From Thetidibacter halocola (GTDB lineage: Bacteria > Pseudomonadota > Alphaproteobacteria > Rhodobacterales > Rhodobacteraceae): 64,000 nt of DNA. The stretch's first letter is position 1. Each line of letters starts with the position of its first letter. Below the pieces are notes generated by a model. The model worked only from the letters and a program-made list of their open reading frames with translations. It was not told the origin of the DNA and did no database searches. Where the stretch lies: assembly GCF_018224955.1 (NCBI RefSeq), contig NZ_JAGTUU010000011.1, forward strand, positions 1 to 64,000, given 5' to 3'. Shown piece by piece: positions 36,539-45,200 of this stretch. A program made the translations under genes and the position numbers.

Positions 36539-38005
36539 ATGAAACTCGCCAACGAGACCCTCGCCGCCCTGCCCGACGGCATCGAGCGCCCGCGCTACGA
36601 CCGCGCACGGCTGACGCCCGGCATCGTGCATATCGGGCTGGGCAATTTCCACCGCGCGCACCAGGCGTGGTATCTGCACCGGCTGATGCAGCAGGGGCAG
36701 GCGCTGGACTGGGCCATCATCGGCGCGGGCGTCCGGCCCTATGACGCGGCGATGCGCGAGCGCCTGCTGGCGCAGGATTGCCTGACGACTCTGGTCGAAC
36801 TGGACCCGGCCGGAACCACGGTCGAGGTGACGGGCGCGATGATCGACTACCTGCCCATCGTCGAGGGCAACGGTCCGCTGATTGCCGCCATGAGCGACAA
36901 GGCGATCCGCATCGTCGGCCTGACGATCACCGAGGGCGGCTATTACCTCGACCCCAATACCGGCGGTTTCGACACGACGCATCCGGATATCGTCTTTGAT
37001 GCGGCCAACCCGGACACGCCCCGCACGGCGTTCGGCGCGATGGTGGCGGCGCTGCGCGCGCGTCGCGCGGCGGGCCACCCGCCCTTTACCGCGCTGTGCT
37101 GCGACAACCTGCAAGGCAATGGCGCGATCCTGCGCGCCTGCGTGGTGGGCCTCGCGCGGCTGAGCGACCCGGCGCTTGCGGAATGGATCGACGCACAGGG
37201 TGCCTTTCCGAACTCCATGGTCGATTGCATCGTCCCCGCCACCAGCCCCGAGTTGGTCGCAAAGGTCCGCGCGCTGGGCATCGACGACGCCTCCCCGGTG
37301 AGCCACGAGAATTTCCGCCAATGGGTGATCGAGGACGACTTCTGCATGGGCCGCCCGGCCTGGGAGGACGTCGGCGCAACCATGACGGACGACGTGCACG
37401 CCTACGAGGCGATGAAGATCCGGATTCTCAACGGCGGCCACCAACTGCTTGCCAACGCAGGGGAAATCCTGTCAGCGCCGACCATCGCCGACTGCATGGC
37501 CGATCCCGACATCGCCGGTTTCTTCCGCGCGGTGCAGACCGCCGAAATCGTGCCCTGCGTGCATCCCGTGCCCGGCATGACACCCCTGGCCTATGTCGAC
37601 CTCATCGTGACCCGCTTTGCCAACCCGGAAATTCGCGACAGCACCCGCCGCGTGGCCTTTGACGGCTCGTCGCGGCATGCAGGTTTCCTGCTGCCGATCC
37701 TGCGCGAGGGACTGGCGGCAGGCCGCTCCGTCGCGGGGCTGGCCCTGGCCGAGGCGCTCTGGGCGCGGATGTGCGAGGGCACGCGCGAGGACGGCTCGGT
37801 GATCGAGCCCAACGACCCGAACTGGGACGTGCTGAACGACGCTGCGCGTCGCGCCCGGCATGACCCGCAGGTCTGGCTGCGCGAGGCGGGCATCTATGGC
37901 GACCTGGCCGACGCCCCCCGCTTTGCCGCCCCATTCGCCGAGGCGCTGACCGCGCTCTGGTCCGAGGGATGCCGCGCCACGCTGCGGCGCCACGCGGGCG
38001 GCTGA
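36539..38005 (+). CDS. mtlK: mannitol 2-dehydrogenase, long-chain polyol family
   Basis: A 488-residue zinc-independent polyol dehydrogenase that oxidises D-mannitol to fructose and D-arabitol to xylulose in this family. The N-terminal nucleotide domain shows GIVHIGLGNFHRAHQAWYLH. The catalytic signature is KIRILNGGHQLLA, with K293, N298 and H301 matching the Lys-Asn-His spacing of Pseudomonas mannitol 2-dehydrogenase. The ATG at 36539 has a strong AAGGGGGAATACCC site; an in-frame ATG at 36509 overlapping the smoS stop is a less likely start. No kinase gene follows in this window. Confidence 0.94.
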   Translation: MKLANETLAALPDGIERPRYDRARLTPGIVHIGLGNFHRAHQAWYLHRLMQQGQALDWAIIGAGVRPYDAAMRERLLAQDCLTTLVELDPAGTTVEVTGAMIDYLPIVEGNGPLIAAMSDKAIRIVGLTITEGGYYLDPNTGGFDTTHPDIVFDAANPDTPRTAFGAMVAALRARRAAGHPPFTALCCDNLQGNGAILRACVVGLARLSDPALAEWIDAQGAFPNSMVDCIVPATSPELVAKVRALGIDDASPVSHENFRQWVIEDDFCMGRPAWEDVGATMTDDVHAYEAMKIRILNGGHQLLANAGEILSAPTIADCMADPDIAGFFRAVQTAEIVPCVHPVPGMTPLAYVDLIVTRFANPEIRDSTRRVAFDGSSRHAGFLLPILREGLAAGRSVAGLALAEALWARMCEGTREDGSVIEPNDPNWDVLNDAARRARHDPQVWLREAGIYGDLADAPRFAAPFAEALTALWSEGCRATLRRHAGG

Positions 38006-38122
38006 GTCGCCCGCTTCTTCGCGCGCCGGCGCAGCCCGGGCGAAGACGCTCATTTTGCAGGCAGATGTCGCAATTGGCGCATGCGAACGCCCGAGAATTG
38101 TGCAACCTTGTTGCGGACGCTC

Positions 38123-38138
38123 GATGACGCCTGTCATC
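38123..38138. promoter_or_regulatory. dyad upstream of the NMT1-type importer
   Basis: GATGAC-GCCT-GTCATC is a perfect inverted repeat with 6-bp arms and a 4-nt centre, 54 nt upstream of the binding-protein start. A candidate -35 box TTGCGG lies at 38111. It could be an operator for an unidentified regulator. Confidence 0.4.
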
Positions 38139-38191
38139 TTGACCAACGAACCGGCCAGCGTAGGGCTGGTCATGTCAACAGGAGAGACCCC

Positions 38192-39211
38192 TTGTTCCAT
38201 CGTTTCAAATCCCTTGCCGCCGCGGCCTCCTTTGCGGTCATGGGCGCGGCTGGCGCCGTCTCGGCCGAGACGAACATGCCCTTCGCCCTCGACTGGAAGT
38301 TCGAAGGCCCCTCGGCGCCCTATTTCCTCGCCATCGATTCCGGCCTGTTTTCAGGCGCGGGCCTGACCGTCGAGATCACCGAGGGTCAGGGCTCGCTCGA
38401 CGCGATCCCGAAGGTCGCCACCGGCGCATTCCCGGTCGGTTTCGCCGACATCAACAGCCTGATGCGTTTCCTCGACCAGAACCCCGGCGCGCCGGTCAAG
38501 GCCGTGATGATGGTCTATGACAAACCCCCGTTTGCCGTGGTCGGCCGCAAGTCGCTGGGCGTCACCGGCCCCAAGGATCTCGAAGGCAAGGTGCTGGGCG
38601 CGCCGCCGCCCGATGGCGCCTGGGCACAGTTCCCGATCTTCGCCGCCGAGAACGGCCTCGACACCGCGTCCATCACCGTGGAACCGGTGGGCTTCCCGAC
38701 GCGCGAGCCGATGCTGGCCGAGGGCAAGGTCGCGGCCGTGACGGGCTTTTCCTTCTCGTCGACGCTGAACCTCAAGCGGCTGGGAGTTCCGGCCGATGAC
38801 CTCAGCGTGATCCTGATGGCAGACAACGGCGTGGCGCTTTATGGCAACGCGATCATCGTGAACACCGATTTCGCCGCCGCCAACCCCGAGGCCGTGACCA
38901 GCTTCCTTGGTGCCATCGCCGCCGGCTGGAAGGCCGCCATCGCCGATCCCGACGCCGCCATCGCCGCCCTTTTGCAGCGCAACCCGGCCGCCGATTCGGA
39001 CCTGGAAAAAGAGCGCCTGATGATGGCGGTCGACGCCAACGTGCTGACCGATTACGTCAAGGCAAACGGCATCGGCGGCGTCGACGCAGACCGCATGGCC
39101 AAGGCGATCGAGCAGACGAAGTCGGTCTACACCTTCACGACCGAGCCCGACGCCGCGCTCTATTTCGACAGCAGCTTCCTGCCTGCCGCCGACGCGCGGA
39201 TGTTGCAGTAA
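38192..39211 (+). CDS. ABC transporter substrate-binding protein, NMT1/SsuA type
   Basis: A 339-residue periplasmic binding protein of the NMT1/THI5-SsuA-TauA superfamily. The best start is TTG 38192, since GGAGAGACCCC precedes it at ideal spacing and the product then begins with a signal peptide (MFHRFKSLAAAASFAVMGAAGAVSAE). The mature part includes FALDWKFEGPSAPYFLAIDSGLF and ITEGQGSLDAIPKVATGAFPVGFADI, typical of this superfamily. Relatives bind sulfonates, taurine, pyrimidine precursors of thiamine, riboflavin or small aromatics; the ligand here is unknown. ATPase and permease genes follow. A 12-bp hairpin lies 6 nt after the stop. Confidence 0.9.
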   Translation: MFHRFKSLAAAASFAVMGAAGAVSAETNMPFALDWKFEGPSAPYFLAIDSGLFSGAGLTVEITEGQGSLDAIPKVATGAFPVGFADINSLMRFLDQNPGAPVKAVMMVYDKPPFAVVGRKSLGVTGPKDLEGKVLGAPPPDGAWAQFPIFAAENGLDTASITVEPVGFPTREPMLAEGKVAAVTGFSFSSTLNLKRLGVPADDLSVILMADNGVALYGNAIIVNTDFAAANPEAVTSFLGAIAAGWKAAIADPDAAIAALLQRNPAADSDLEKERLMMAVDANVLTDYVKANGIGGVDADRMAKAIEQTKSVYTFTTEPDAALYFDSSFLPAADARMLQ

Positions 39212-39217
39212 GGCAAG

Positions 39218-39246
39218 GCGCGCCGGCGGCCCACCCGCCGGCGCGC
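39218..39246 (+). other. 12-bp hairpin after the NMT1-type binding-protein gene
   Basis: GCGCGCCGGCGG (39218-39229) pairs perfectly with CCGCCGGCGCGC (39235-39246) over 12 bp with a CCCAC loop. No T run follows. It lies between the binding-protein and ATPase genes, 20 nt before the ATPase start, and likely limits or protects the transcript. Confidence 0.65.
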
Positions 39247-39266
39247 ATTCGCAGGACCGGCAGGCC

Positions 39267-40070
39267 ATGACCAATCTCATCGAAATCAAGGGCGTGACCC
39301 ACGCCTACCAGACGCCGAACGGTCCGCTGCCGGTGCTGGACAACCTGAACATTGCCGTCCCCGAGGGCGAATTCGCCGCCGTCGTCGGCCCTTCGGGCTG
39401 CGGCAAGTCCACCCTGACGCGCCTCATTGCCGGGCTGATGAAACCCGACACGGGCGAGGTCTGGCTGCATGGCGAACGGGTGAAATCGCCGCGCAAGACC
39501 GTCGGCATGGCGTTCCAGAACCCAGTGCTGCTGGAATGGCGCTCGATCCTCGACAACGTCATCCTGCCGCTGGAAATCGTCGCCCCCTCGATGCCGCGCA
39601 AGCAGCGCGAGGCGCGGGCCGAGGAACTGCTGGCGCTGGTCGGCCTTCAAGGCTTCGAAAGCAAGCGGCCCTCGGAACTCTCAGGCGGGATGCGCCAGCG
39701 GGCCTCGCTCTGCCGATCCATCGTCCACAAGCCCGACGTGCTGATCATGGACGAACCGTTCGGCGCGCTCGACGCCTTCACGCGCGAGGACCTGTGGCAG
39801 ACGATGCACGCCCTGCGCGCCTCCGAGCCCTTCACCGCCGTACTGATCACCCACGACCTGCGCGAAAGCGTCTACCTGGGCGACCAGGTGTTCGTCCTGT
39901 CCGGGCGCCCTGCCCGCACGCAATACGTGCTTGATGTGCATTACCCGCAGGCCGAGGGGCTGCGAAAGCTCGAGGGGCTCTATACGCCCGAATGCGCGCA
40001 GATGCTGGCCACGCTGCGCGAGCAGATCCAGATCGCCCAGGGGCGGCATCCGGAACAGGCGGTGCACTGA
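39267..40070 (+). CDS. ABC transporter ATP-binding protein, SsuB/TauB type
   Basis: A 267-residue ATPase with Walker [10 protein letters not shown] (residues 41-49), the Q loop GMAFQNPVLLEWRS, the ABC signature LSGGMRQRASLCRSIV, Walker B VLIMDEPFGALDAFTRED and the H-loop ITHDLRESVYL. The FQNP.LLEWR Q-loop and GGMRQR signature are typical of the nitrate/sulfonate/taurine subfamily, consistent with the NMT1-type binding protein before it. The permease ATG shares one base with its stop codon (TGATG). Confidence 0.94.
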   Translation: MTNLIEIKGVTHAYQTPNGPLPVLDNLNIAVPEGEFAAVVGPSGCGKSTLTRLIAGLMKPDTGEVWLHGERVKSPRKTVGMAFQNPVLLEWRSILDNVILPLEIVAPSMPRKQREARAEELLALVGLQGFESKRPSELSGGMRQRASLCRSIVHKPDVLIMDEPFGALDAFTREDLWQTMHALRASEPFTAVLITHDLRESVYLGDQVFVLSGRPARTQYVLDVHYPQAEGLRKLEGLYTPECAQMLATLREQIQIAQGRHPEQAVH

Positions 40071-40834
40071 TGAAGACCTTTCAGAAGATCGCCGTTCCGA
40101 TCGTCGCCATCGCGCTGTTCCTGGCGGTGTGGGAGTTCCTCGTCTGGGTCAACGGCTGGCCCAACTATGTCATGGCTTCGCCCTCTGACCTGCCCGAGGC
40201 CTATATCCGCTTCTGGAACCTGTTCGTGAGCGGTGGCTGGCAGACGCTGTGGCGCACCGTGGCGGGGCTGGGTCTTGCGGTGCTGTTCGGCACGGCTCTC
40301 GGCATGGTCATGGGCTTTTCGCGGGTGGCGCGCGACGCGCTCTATCCGCTGCTGGTGGGGTTCAACGCGATCCCAAAGGCGACGCTGGTGCCGGTGCTGG
40401 CGCTGCTGTTCATCGGGCAGCACAATTTCAACACCGTACTGATGGCCTTCCTGATCTCGTTTTTCCCGATCGCCGTGTCGGTGGGCATCGGCCTGTCGAC
40501 GCTGGAGCCGGAATACCGCGACATCCTGCGCAGCCTCGGCGCCAGCCGCTTTACCATCTTCCGCAAGATCGCCCTTCCCAAGACCCTGCCTGAATTCTTC
40601 GGTGCGCTGAAGGTTTCGGTCACGTTGGCATTCATCGGCACCAACCTGGTCGAGATCATCTCTCCGCACGGCCGGGGCTTGGGCGCGCTGTTCCTGTCCG
40701 GGCAGACGAACTCCAACTATCCGCTGATGTTCGCGGTGCTGATCGCGCTCGCGGTACTGGGCATCGTGCTGTATTACGCGGTGGTCGCGCTGGAAAAGAT
40801 CTTTGCCGGCTGGGCCGAGCGCCCGCACGGCTAG
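40070..40834 (+). CDS. ABC transporter permease, SsuC/TauC type
   Basis: A 254-residue permease with about six transmembrane helices, starting MKTFQKIAVPIVAIALFLAVWEFLVW. The EAA loop reads EYRDILRSLGASRFTIFRKIALPKTLPEF (around residues 145-173). It forms the channel for the NMT1-type importer, presumably as a homodimer because only one permease gene is present. The start overlaps the ATPase stop. Its own TAG overlaps the stop of the convergent LysR gene within CTAG, leaving no intergenic terminator between them. Confidence 0.94.
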   Translation: MKTFQKIAVPIVAIALFLAVWEFLVWVNGWPNYVMASPSDLPEAYIRFWNLFVSGGWQTLWRTVAGLGLAVLFGTALGMVMGFSRVARDALYPLLVGFNAIPKATLVPVLALLFIGQHNFNTVLMAFLISFFPIAVSVGIGLSTLEPEYRDILRSLGASRFTIFRKIALPKTLPEFFGALKVSVTLAFIGTNLVEIISPHGRGLGALFLSGQTNSNYPLMFAVLIALAVLGIVLYYAVVALEKIFAGWAERPHG

Positions 40835-42003
40835 GCCGTCGCGGCCTCGCGCACCAGGTCCAGCAGCAGCGCCTGCGCCCGGGTCGGCACCCAGCCGGCC
40901 CGGCACGTCAGCCCGATGGCCCGCGCGGGCCAGTCCAGCGCCACGTCCAGCCGCACCAACAGACCCTTGTCGAGTTCCGCCTGCGCCTGCCGGGCCGAAA
41001 TGCAGCCCAAGAGGTCACTGCGCACCAGCAATTCCCGCATGAGCAGGATCGACCCGCATTCCAGGATGCTGTCCGGCAAGGCCATGCCCCGGCTTTCGAA
41101 CAGCGCGTCGAACTGCTCGCGCGAGGGGGTTCCGGGGCGTGGCACCGCCCAAGGGTGGCGCACCAGCACCTCCAGCGGGATGGCGCGCTCGACGGTCAGC
41201 GGATGGCCGGGCCGGGCGAACATCGACAGGCGGTCGTCGAACAGCGGTTCCTGCGCGATGTCATCCACCGGGGGCGGATCGCGCATCGCGCCCAGCAGGA
41301 AATCGATCTCGCCCCGCCGCAGGCCCGCCAGCATCTCCGCATAGGTGCCGTCGATCACCGTGACCGGATGGGTGGGGCGAACCTGCCGGAACCGCGCCAG
41401 CGCCTCGGGCAGCACGACGCTGCGCGACAGCGGCAGCGCGCCGATCACGATGCGGCCCGCCTCGCGTCCGTCGAATTCGGCCAGTTCCGCCTCGGCCTGC
41501 GCGAATTCGGACAGGGCCAGCAGCGCCGCCATCACGAGGCCTCGGCAGGCACGCGTCGGCACCAGCCCGAAGGAGGTTCGCTCGAACAGGGGCTTGCCTG
41601 CGGCCTTTTCCAGCTGCGTGGCGCCGCGATGCACGGTCGGCTGCGACAGGCCCAGGCGCCGCGCGGCGAGTGTCGCGCTCTGCGCCTCGGCCACGGCGAT
41701 CAGCTGGCGCAGCTGCGCCGAGGTGGCGGTCAGCACCAGCCGTGGCGAGACCTCGGCCAGCGCGATGTCCAGCCGGTCCATCGCCCGCCGCAGCCGCGCC
41801 TCCAGCGTCGCGCCGCGATCGGTCGGAAAGGCGCCCTGCGGCGTCCGGTCGAACAGCGCGCCGCCCGCTTCGCGCTCCAGCTTGCCGATGGCCTGGGTGA
41901 CGGCGGGCTGCGACACCCGGCACAGACGCGCCGCCCCGGTCAGCGAGCCCACGCGCGCGACCGCAAGGAAGACCCGGACATGGCGGAGATTTCGGCTGAG
42001 CAT
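40831..42003 (-). CDS. LysR family regulator with two tandem HTH domains
   Basis: A 390-residue regulator, about 90 residues longer than ordinary LysR proteins. The extra length is a second LysR-type helix-turn-helix. HTH1 covers about residues 7-65 (VSQPAVTQAIGKLEREAGGALFDR); HTH2 covers about 97-155 (LSQPTVHRGATQLEKAAG, then KPLFER). The LysR substrate-binding domain follows from near residue 180 (AGRIVIGALPLSRSVVLPEALA). The ATG at 42003 starts exactly at HTH1; the longer open frame upstream is non-homologous. It is divergent from the giant RTX gene, a typical LysR target arrangement, and convergent with the NMT1-type importer. Ligand and targets are unknown. Confidence 0.88.
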   Translation of the reverse strand: MLSRNLRHVRVFLAVARVGSLTGAARLCRVSQPAVTQAIGKLEREAGGALFDRTPQGAFPTDRGATLEARLRRAMDRLDIALAEVSPRLVLTATSAQLRQLIAVAEAQSATLAARRLGLSQPTVHRGATQLEKAAGKPLFERTSFGLVPTRACRGLVMAALLALSEFAQAEAELAEFDGREAGRIVIGALPLSRSVVLPEALARFRQVRPTHPVTVIDGTYAEMLAGLRRGEIDFLLGAMRDPPPVDDIAQEPLFDDRLSMFARPGHPLTVERAIPLEVLVRHPWAVPRPGTPSREQFDALFESRGMALPDSILECGSILLMRELLVRSDLLGCISARQAQAELDKGLLVRLDVALDWPARAIGLTCRAGWVPTRAQALLLDLVREAATA

Positions 42004-42130
42004 GGCGGGGCGCGGGATTCCGGGCGGCAGGGAAGCCCAGACTAGACCCGCACCCGCGCCCGGGAAAGGCCTGGCGCAGCACCTTTGCACTACCCGACCG
42101 GGCAATCGTCCAAGGCGACACACGGCCCGT

Positions 42131-42143
42131 TTGCGCGTTGCAA
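42131..42143. promoter_or_regulatory. LysR-type box in the LysR-RTX divergent spacer
   Basis: TTGC-GCGTT-GCAA is a 13-bp dyad that fits the general LysR motif T-N11-A. It lies 128 nt upstream of the LysR start and 139 nt upstream of the RTX gene start, roughly mid-spacer. The rest of the 278-nt spacer shows an orphan AGGAGG at 42161 but no other gene. Confidence 0.4.
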
Positions 42144-42281
42144 CAAAAATGCCGCTTTTCAGGAGGTTCCGCCCAAGACGCGCTTGATCGGGCAACCCGC
42201 GCCGGGCTACGGCTTCAGCAATTTGGTTCAAATCCGGTTCGACGATTTCAGCAGATTCCGGTTCAGGCAAGGCAGCGCCCA

Positions 42282-45200
42282 ATGACGATTACCCAGGCAC
42301 AGATCGATTCCCTTTCCAGCGGCGCCGACACGGCGCTGGCCGTCCTTGACGCGGCATGGCGGGCGCAGGCACTGGCAGAGGCGCTGCCGCTGATCGGCGA
42401 CGGTTTCGGTGACAGCGTCAACGACGCCACAGGGGCCGTGGCCGACCTGCGCACAGCGCTGCTGTCGGGCCTGTCGACCCTGTCGGACGCGGCCACCTAC
42501 ACCGCCGCCGAACTGGAAACCGCGCTGGCGAACGCGCTGGCGAACCGTGGCCTGTCGGGCATCGTCGTCTCGGCCTCGGAGGGGACGGGCGGGATCACCC
42601 TGACCATCGCCGCCGCAGCCTCGGCGACCGCGGCCGTGGCGCTGGCGGGCGACCTCGCCCTGCCGGGCCTCGCACTGGACGTGTCGGGCAGCGCGACGCT
42701 GGCGGCCTCGGCGGGCATGGCGCTGACGCTGGGCCTGGATGAAACCGGGTTCTTCATCGGCACCGGCGGTGCCTCGGGCCTGGACCTGTCGCTGGACGCC
42801 AGCGCAATCAGTTTCAACGCCTCCGCCACCCTCGGCATCCTGGGCTTTTCGGTCGCGGACGCGGGATCGGACCTCGACCTCGATTTCTCCATCGACCTGA
42901 CCGACGCCAACAACGACGGCAAGCTGCGCCTGTCCGAGCTTTCCTCGGACTTTCTGAACGTCACGATGAGCGGCACCTCGGACCTGGTCGTGGACCTCGC
43001 GGCAGATTTCGGCACGGGCGCCCTGCCCTCGGTCTCGGCCACGCTGGACGTGGACTGGGACTTTGCCAATGCCACGGTCAATCCCGGCGACCAGAACCTG
43101 AGCTTTGGCGGGTTGCCGACGGTCGTGCTGCGCGACGTGACGCTGGACCTGGGCAGTTTCCTCGAGGACGTGGTGCTGCCGGTCCTCGACGCGATCCAGC
43201 CCATCCTCGAGCCCATCGGCATCGCGCTCGACGTGCTGACCGCCGACATCACCATGCTCAAGCTGCTGCCGGACTGGGAAACGCTGCTGGACCGCACCGG
43301 TGACGGCAAGATTAACCTGCTGGACCTGCTGAAACTGGCCGATGACGCGCTCGACCTCGGGCCGGTCTTCGACTTCGTCGACCTGGCGCAGTCGCTGACT
43401 GACTGGGCGCAGTTCCTGGGCAGCGTGAACCTGTCCGAGATCGGGCTGAATTTCGGCGATTACGCACTGGGCGCGGGGTTGGACATTCGCGATTTCGCGC
43501 TTGACCTGGCCAATGCGAACATCCCGCTGACCTCGGCCGCAGAGACGCTGAGCGGCATTCTCGACACGATCTCGGGCGGCAACTGGGACGGGTCTGGCGG
43601 CGGCAAGGCGATCCTCGCAGAGATGGCCGGCAGCCCCGCGTTCAGCCTGCCGCTGCTGGAGGATCCGTCACAGATCATCGCGCTGCTGTTCGGCGGCGAT
43701 GCGGACCTGGTCGAGATCGACTTTCCCGACATCACCCTGTCCGCAGGCGGCGACAGCCTGATCCAGATCCCGGTCTTTCCGGGCATCAACGTCACGCTGG
43801 GCGGCTCGGTCAGCGCGGCCTTCGACCTGGCCTTCGGCTACAGCACGCGGGGCCTGCTGGCGCCGGGCGCCACCGCGCTCGATGCGCTGAACGGCCTTTA
43901 TGTCATCGACGGCGAGGGTGCCGAGGCGACGCTGTCGGCTTCGATCTACCTGGGCGGCACGCTGGATGCGCTGATCGCCAGCCTTTACGGCGGCGGCGAC
44001 GTGACCGGCACGATCGAACTGGACATCGCGGATTCGCTGCAAGGCACGCCAGGCCGGCTGTATTATGACGAGTTCCTCGCCGCGCTGACCACCAACCCAT
44101 TCAGCCTGTTCGACGCCTCGGGCTCGATCACCGCCGGGCTGTCGATCGCGGCGCGCATCCTGGGCGGCGACGTCTTCCGCCTCGACAGCCCGCGCCTGAC
44201 CCTGGCCGAGTTCAACTTTACCGGCCGCGCGGCGCTGACGGCGGCGGACGACCCGCTGGGCCTTGCCGACCCGTCGGGCGGCTTCCTGCTGCTCAACATC
44301 GGCGGGCGCGCCGACCAGCGGCTGGTGGGCAGCGCGACGGATGGCGCGGAACTGGTCTACCTGGCCGATTCCGGCGGCGGCACCGTCACCGTCATCATCG
44401 ACGGCTACTCCGGCACCTATGACGCCGGCAGCCGGATCGAGGGCGCAGCGGGCGCTTTCGACGACCAACTGGTGCTGGCCGAGACGCTGACCGTCGCGGC
44501 ACAACTGTCCGGCGAGGCGGGCAACGACCTGCTGGCCGGCGGCGCGGGCGACGACACGCTGCTGGGCGGCACGGGCGACGACACATTCTTTGGCCGGGCG
44601 GGCGACGACAGCCTTTCGGGCGGCGACGGTGCCGACCTCTTCTATGGCGGTGCGGGCGCCGACACGATCGCGGGCGGCGATGGCGAGGACATGGTCAGCT
44701 ATGTCTTCTCGGGCACAGGCGTCTCGGTCGATCTCGGCAACGGGACTGGCCTGTTCGGCACCGCGCAGGGCGACGTCCTGAGCGGGATCGAGGTGCTGCA
44801 AGGCTCGTATCACGCAGACACGCTGGCGGGCAGCAGTGATGCCGACATGATCATCGGCCTCGAAGGCGACGATGCGATTTCGGGTGCCGTCGGCGACGAC
44901 GTGCTGCTGGGCTCGACCGGCGCGGATACGCTGGATGGCGGCAGCGGGGCCGACACGATGGTGGGCGCGGCGGGCGACGACGTGTATTTCGTCGACGATG
45001 CGGGCGACGTGGTGGACGAGAACCGCTATGGCGAGATCCTGTCAGGCGACGTTGGCGGCCATGACGAGGTGCGCGCCAGCATCGACTGGTCCATCGCCAC
45101 CGGTACGCAGGCCGCCATCGAGGACCTGACCCTGATCGGCAGCGCCGTGGTCGGCACCGGCAATGCGGGCGCCAACGTGCTGACGGCCAACGCCCTTGGC

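Noticed and set aside
38006-38191. A thiamine-pyrophosphate riboswitch before the NMT1-type importer
   Set aside because: No TPP-riboswitch core motifs are visible in the spacer. The NMT1 fold alone does not imply a thiamine ligand.
42138-42281. An RTX protein start at TTG 42138 or use of the AGGAGG at 42161
   Set aside because: No in-frame start codon lies 5-10 nt after AGGAGG, and the extension is arginine- and glutamine-rich unlike the rest of the protein. ATG 42282 is preferred.
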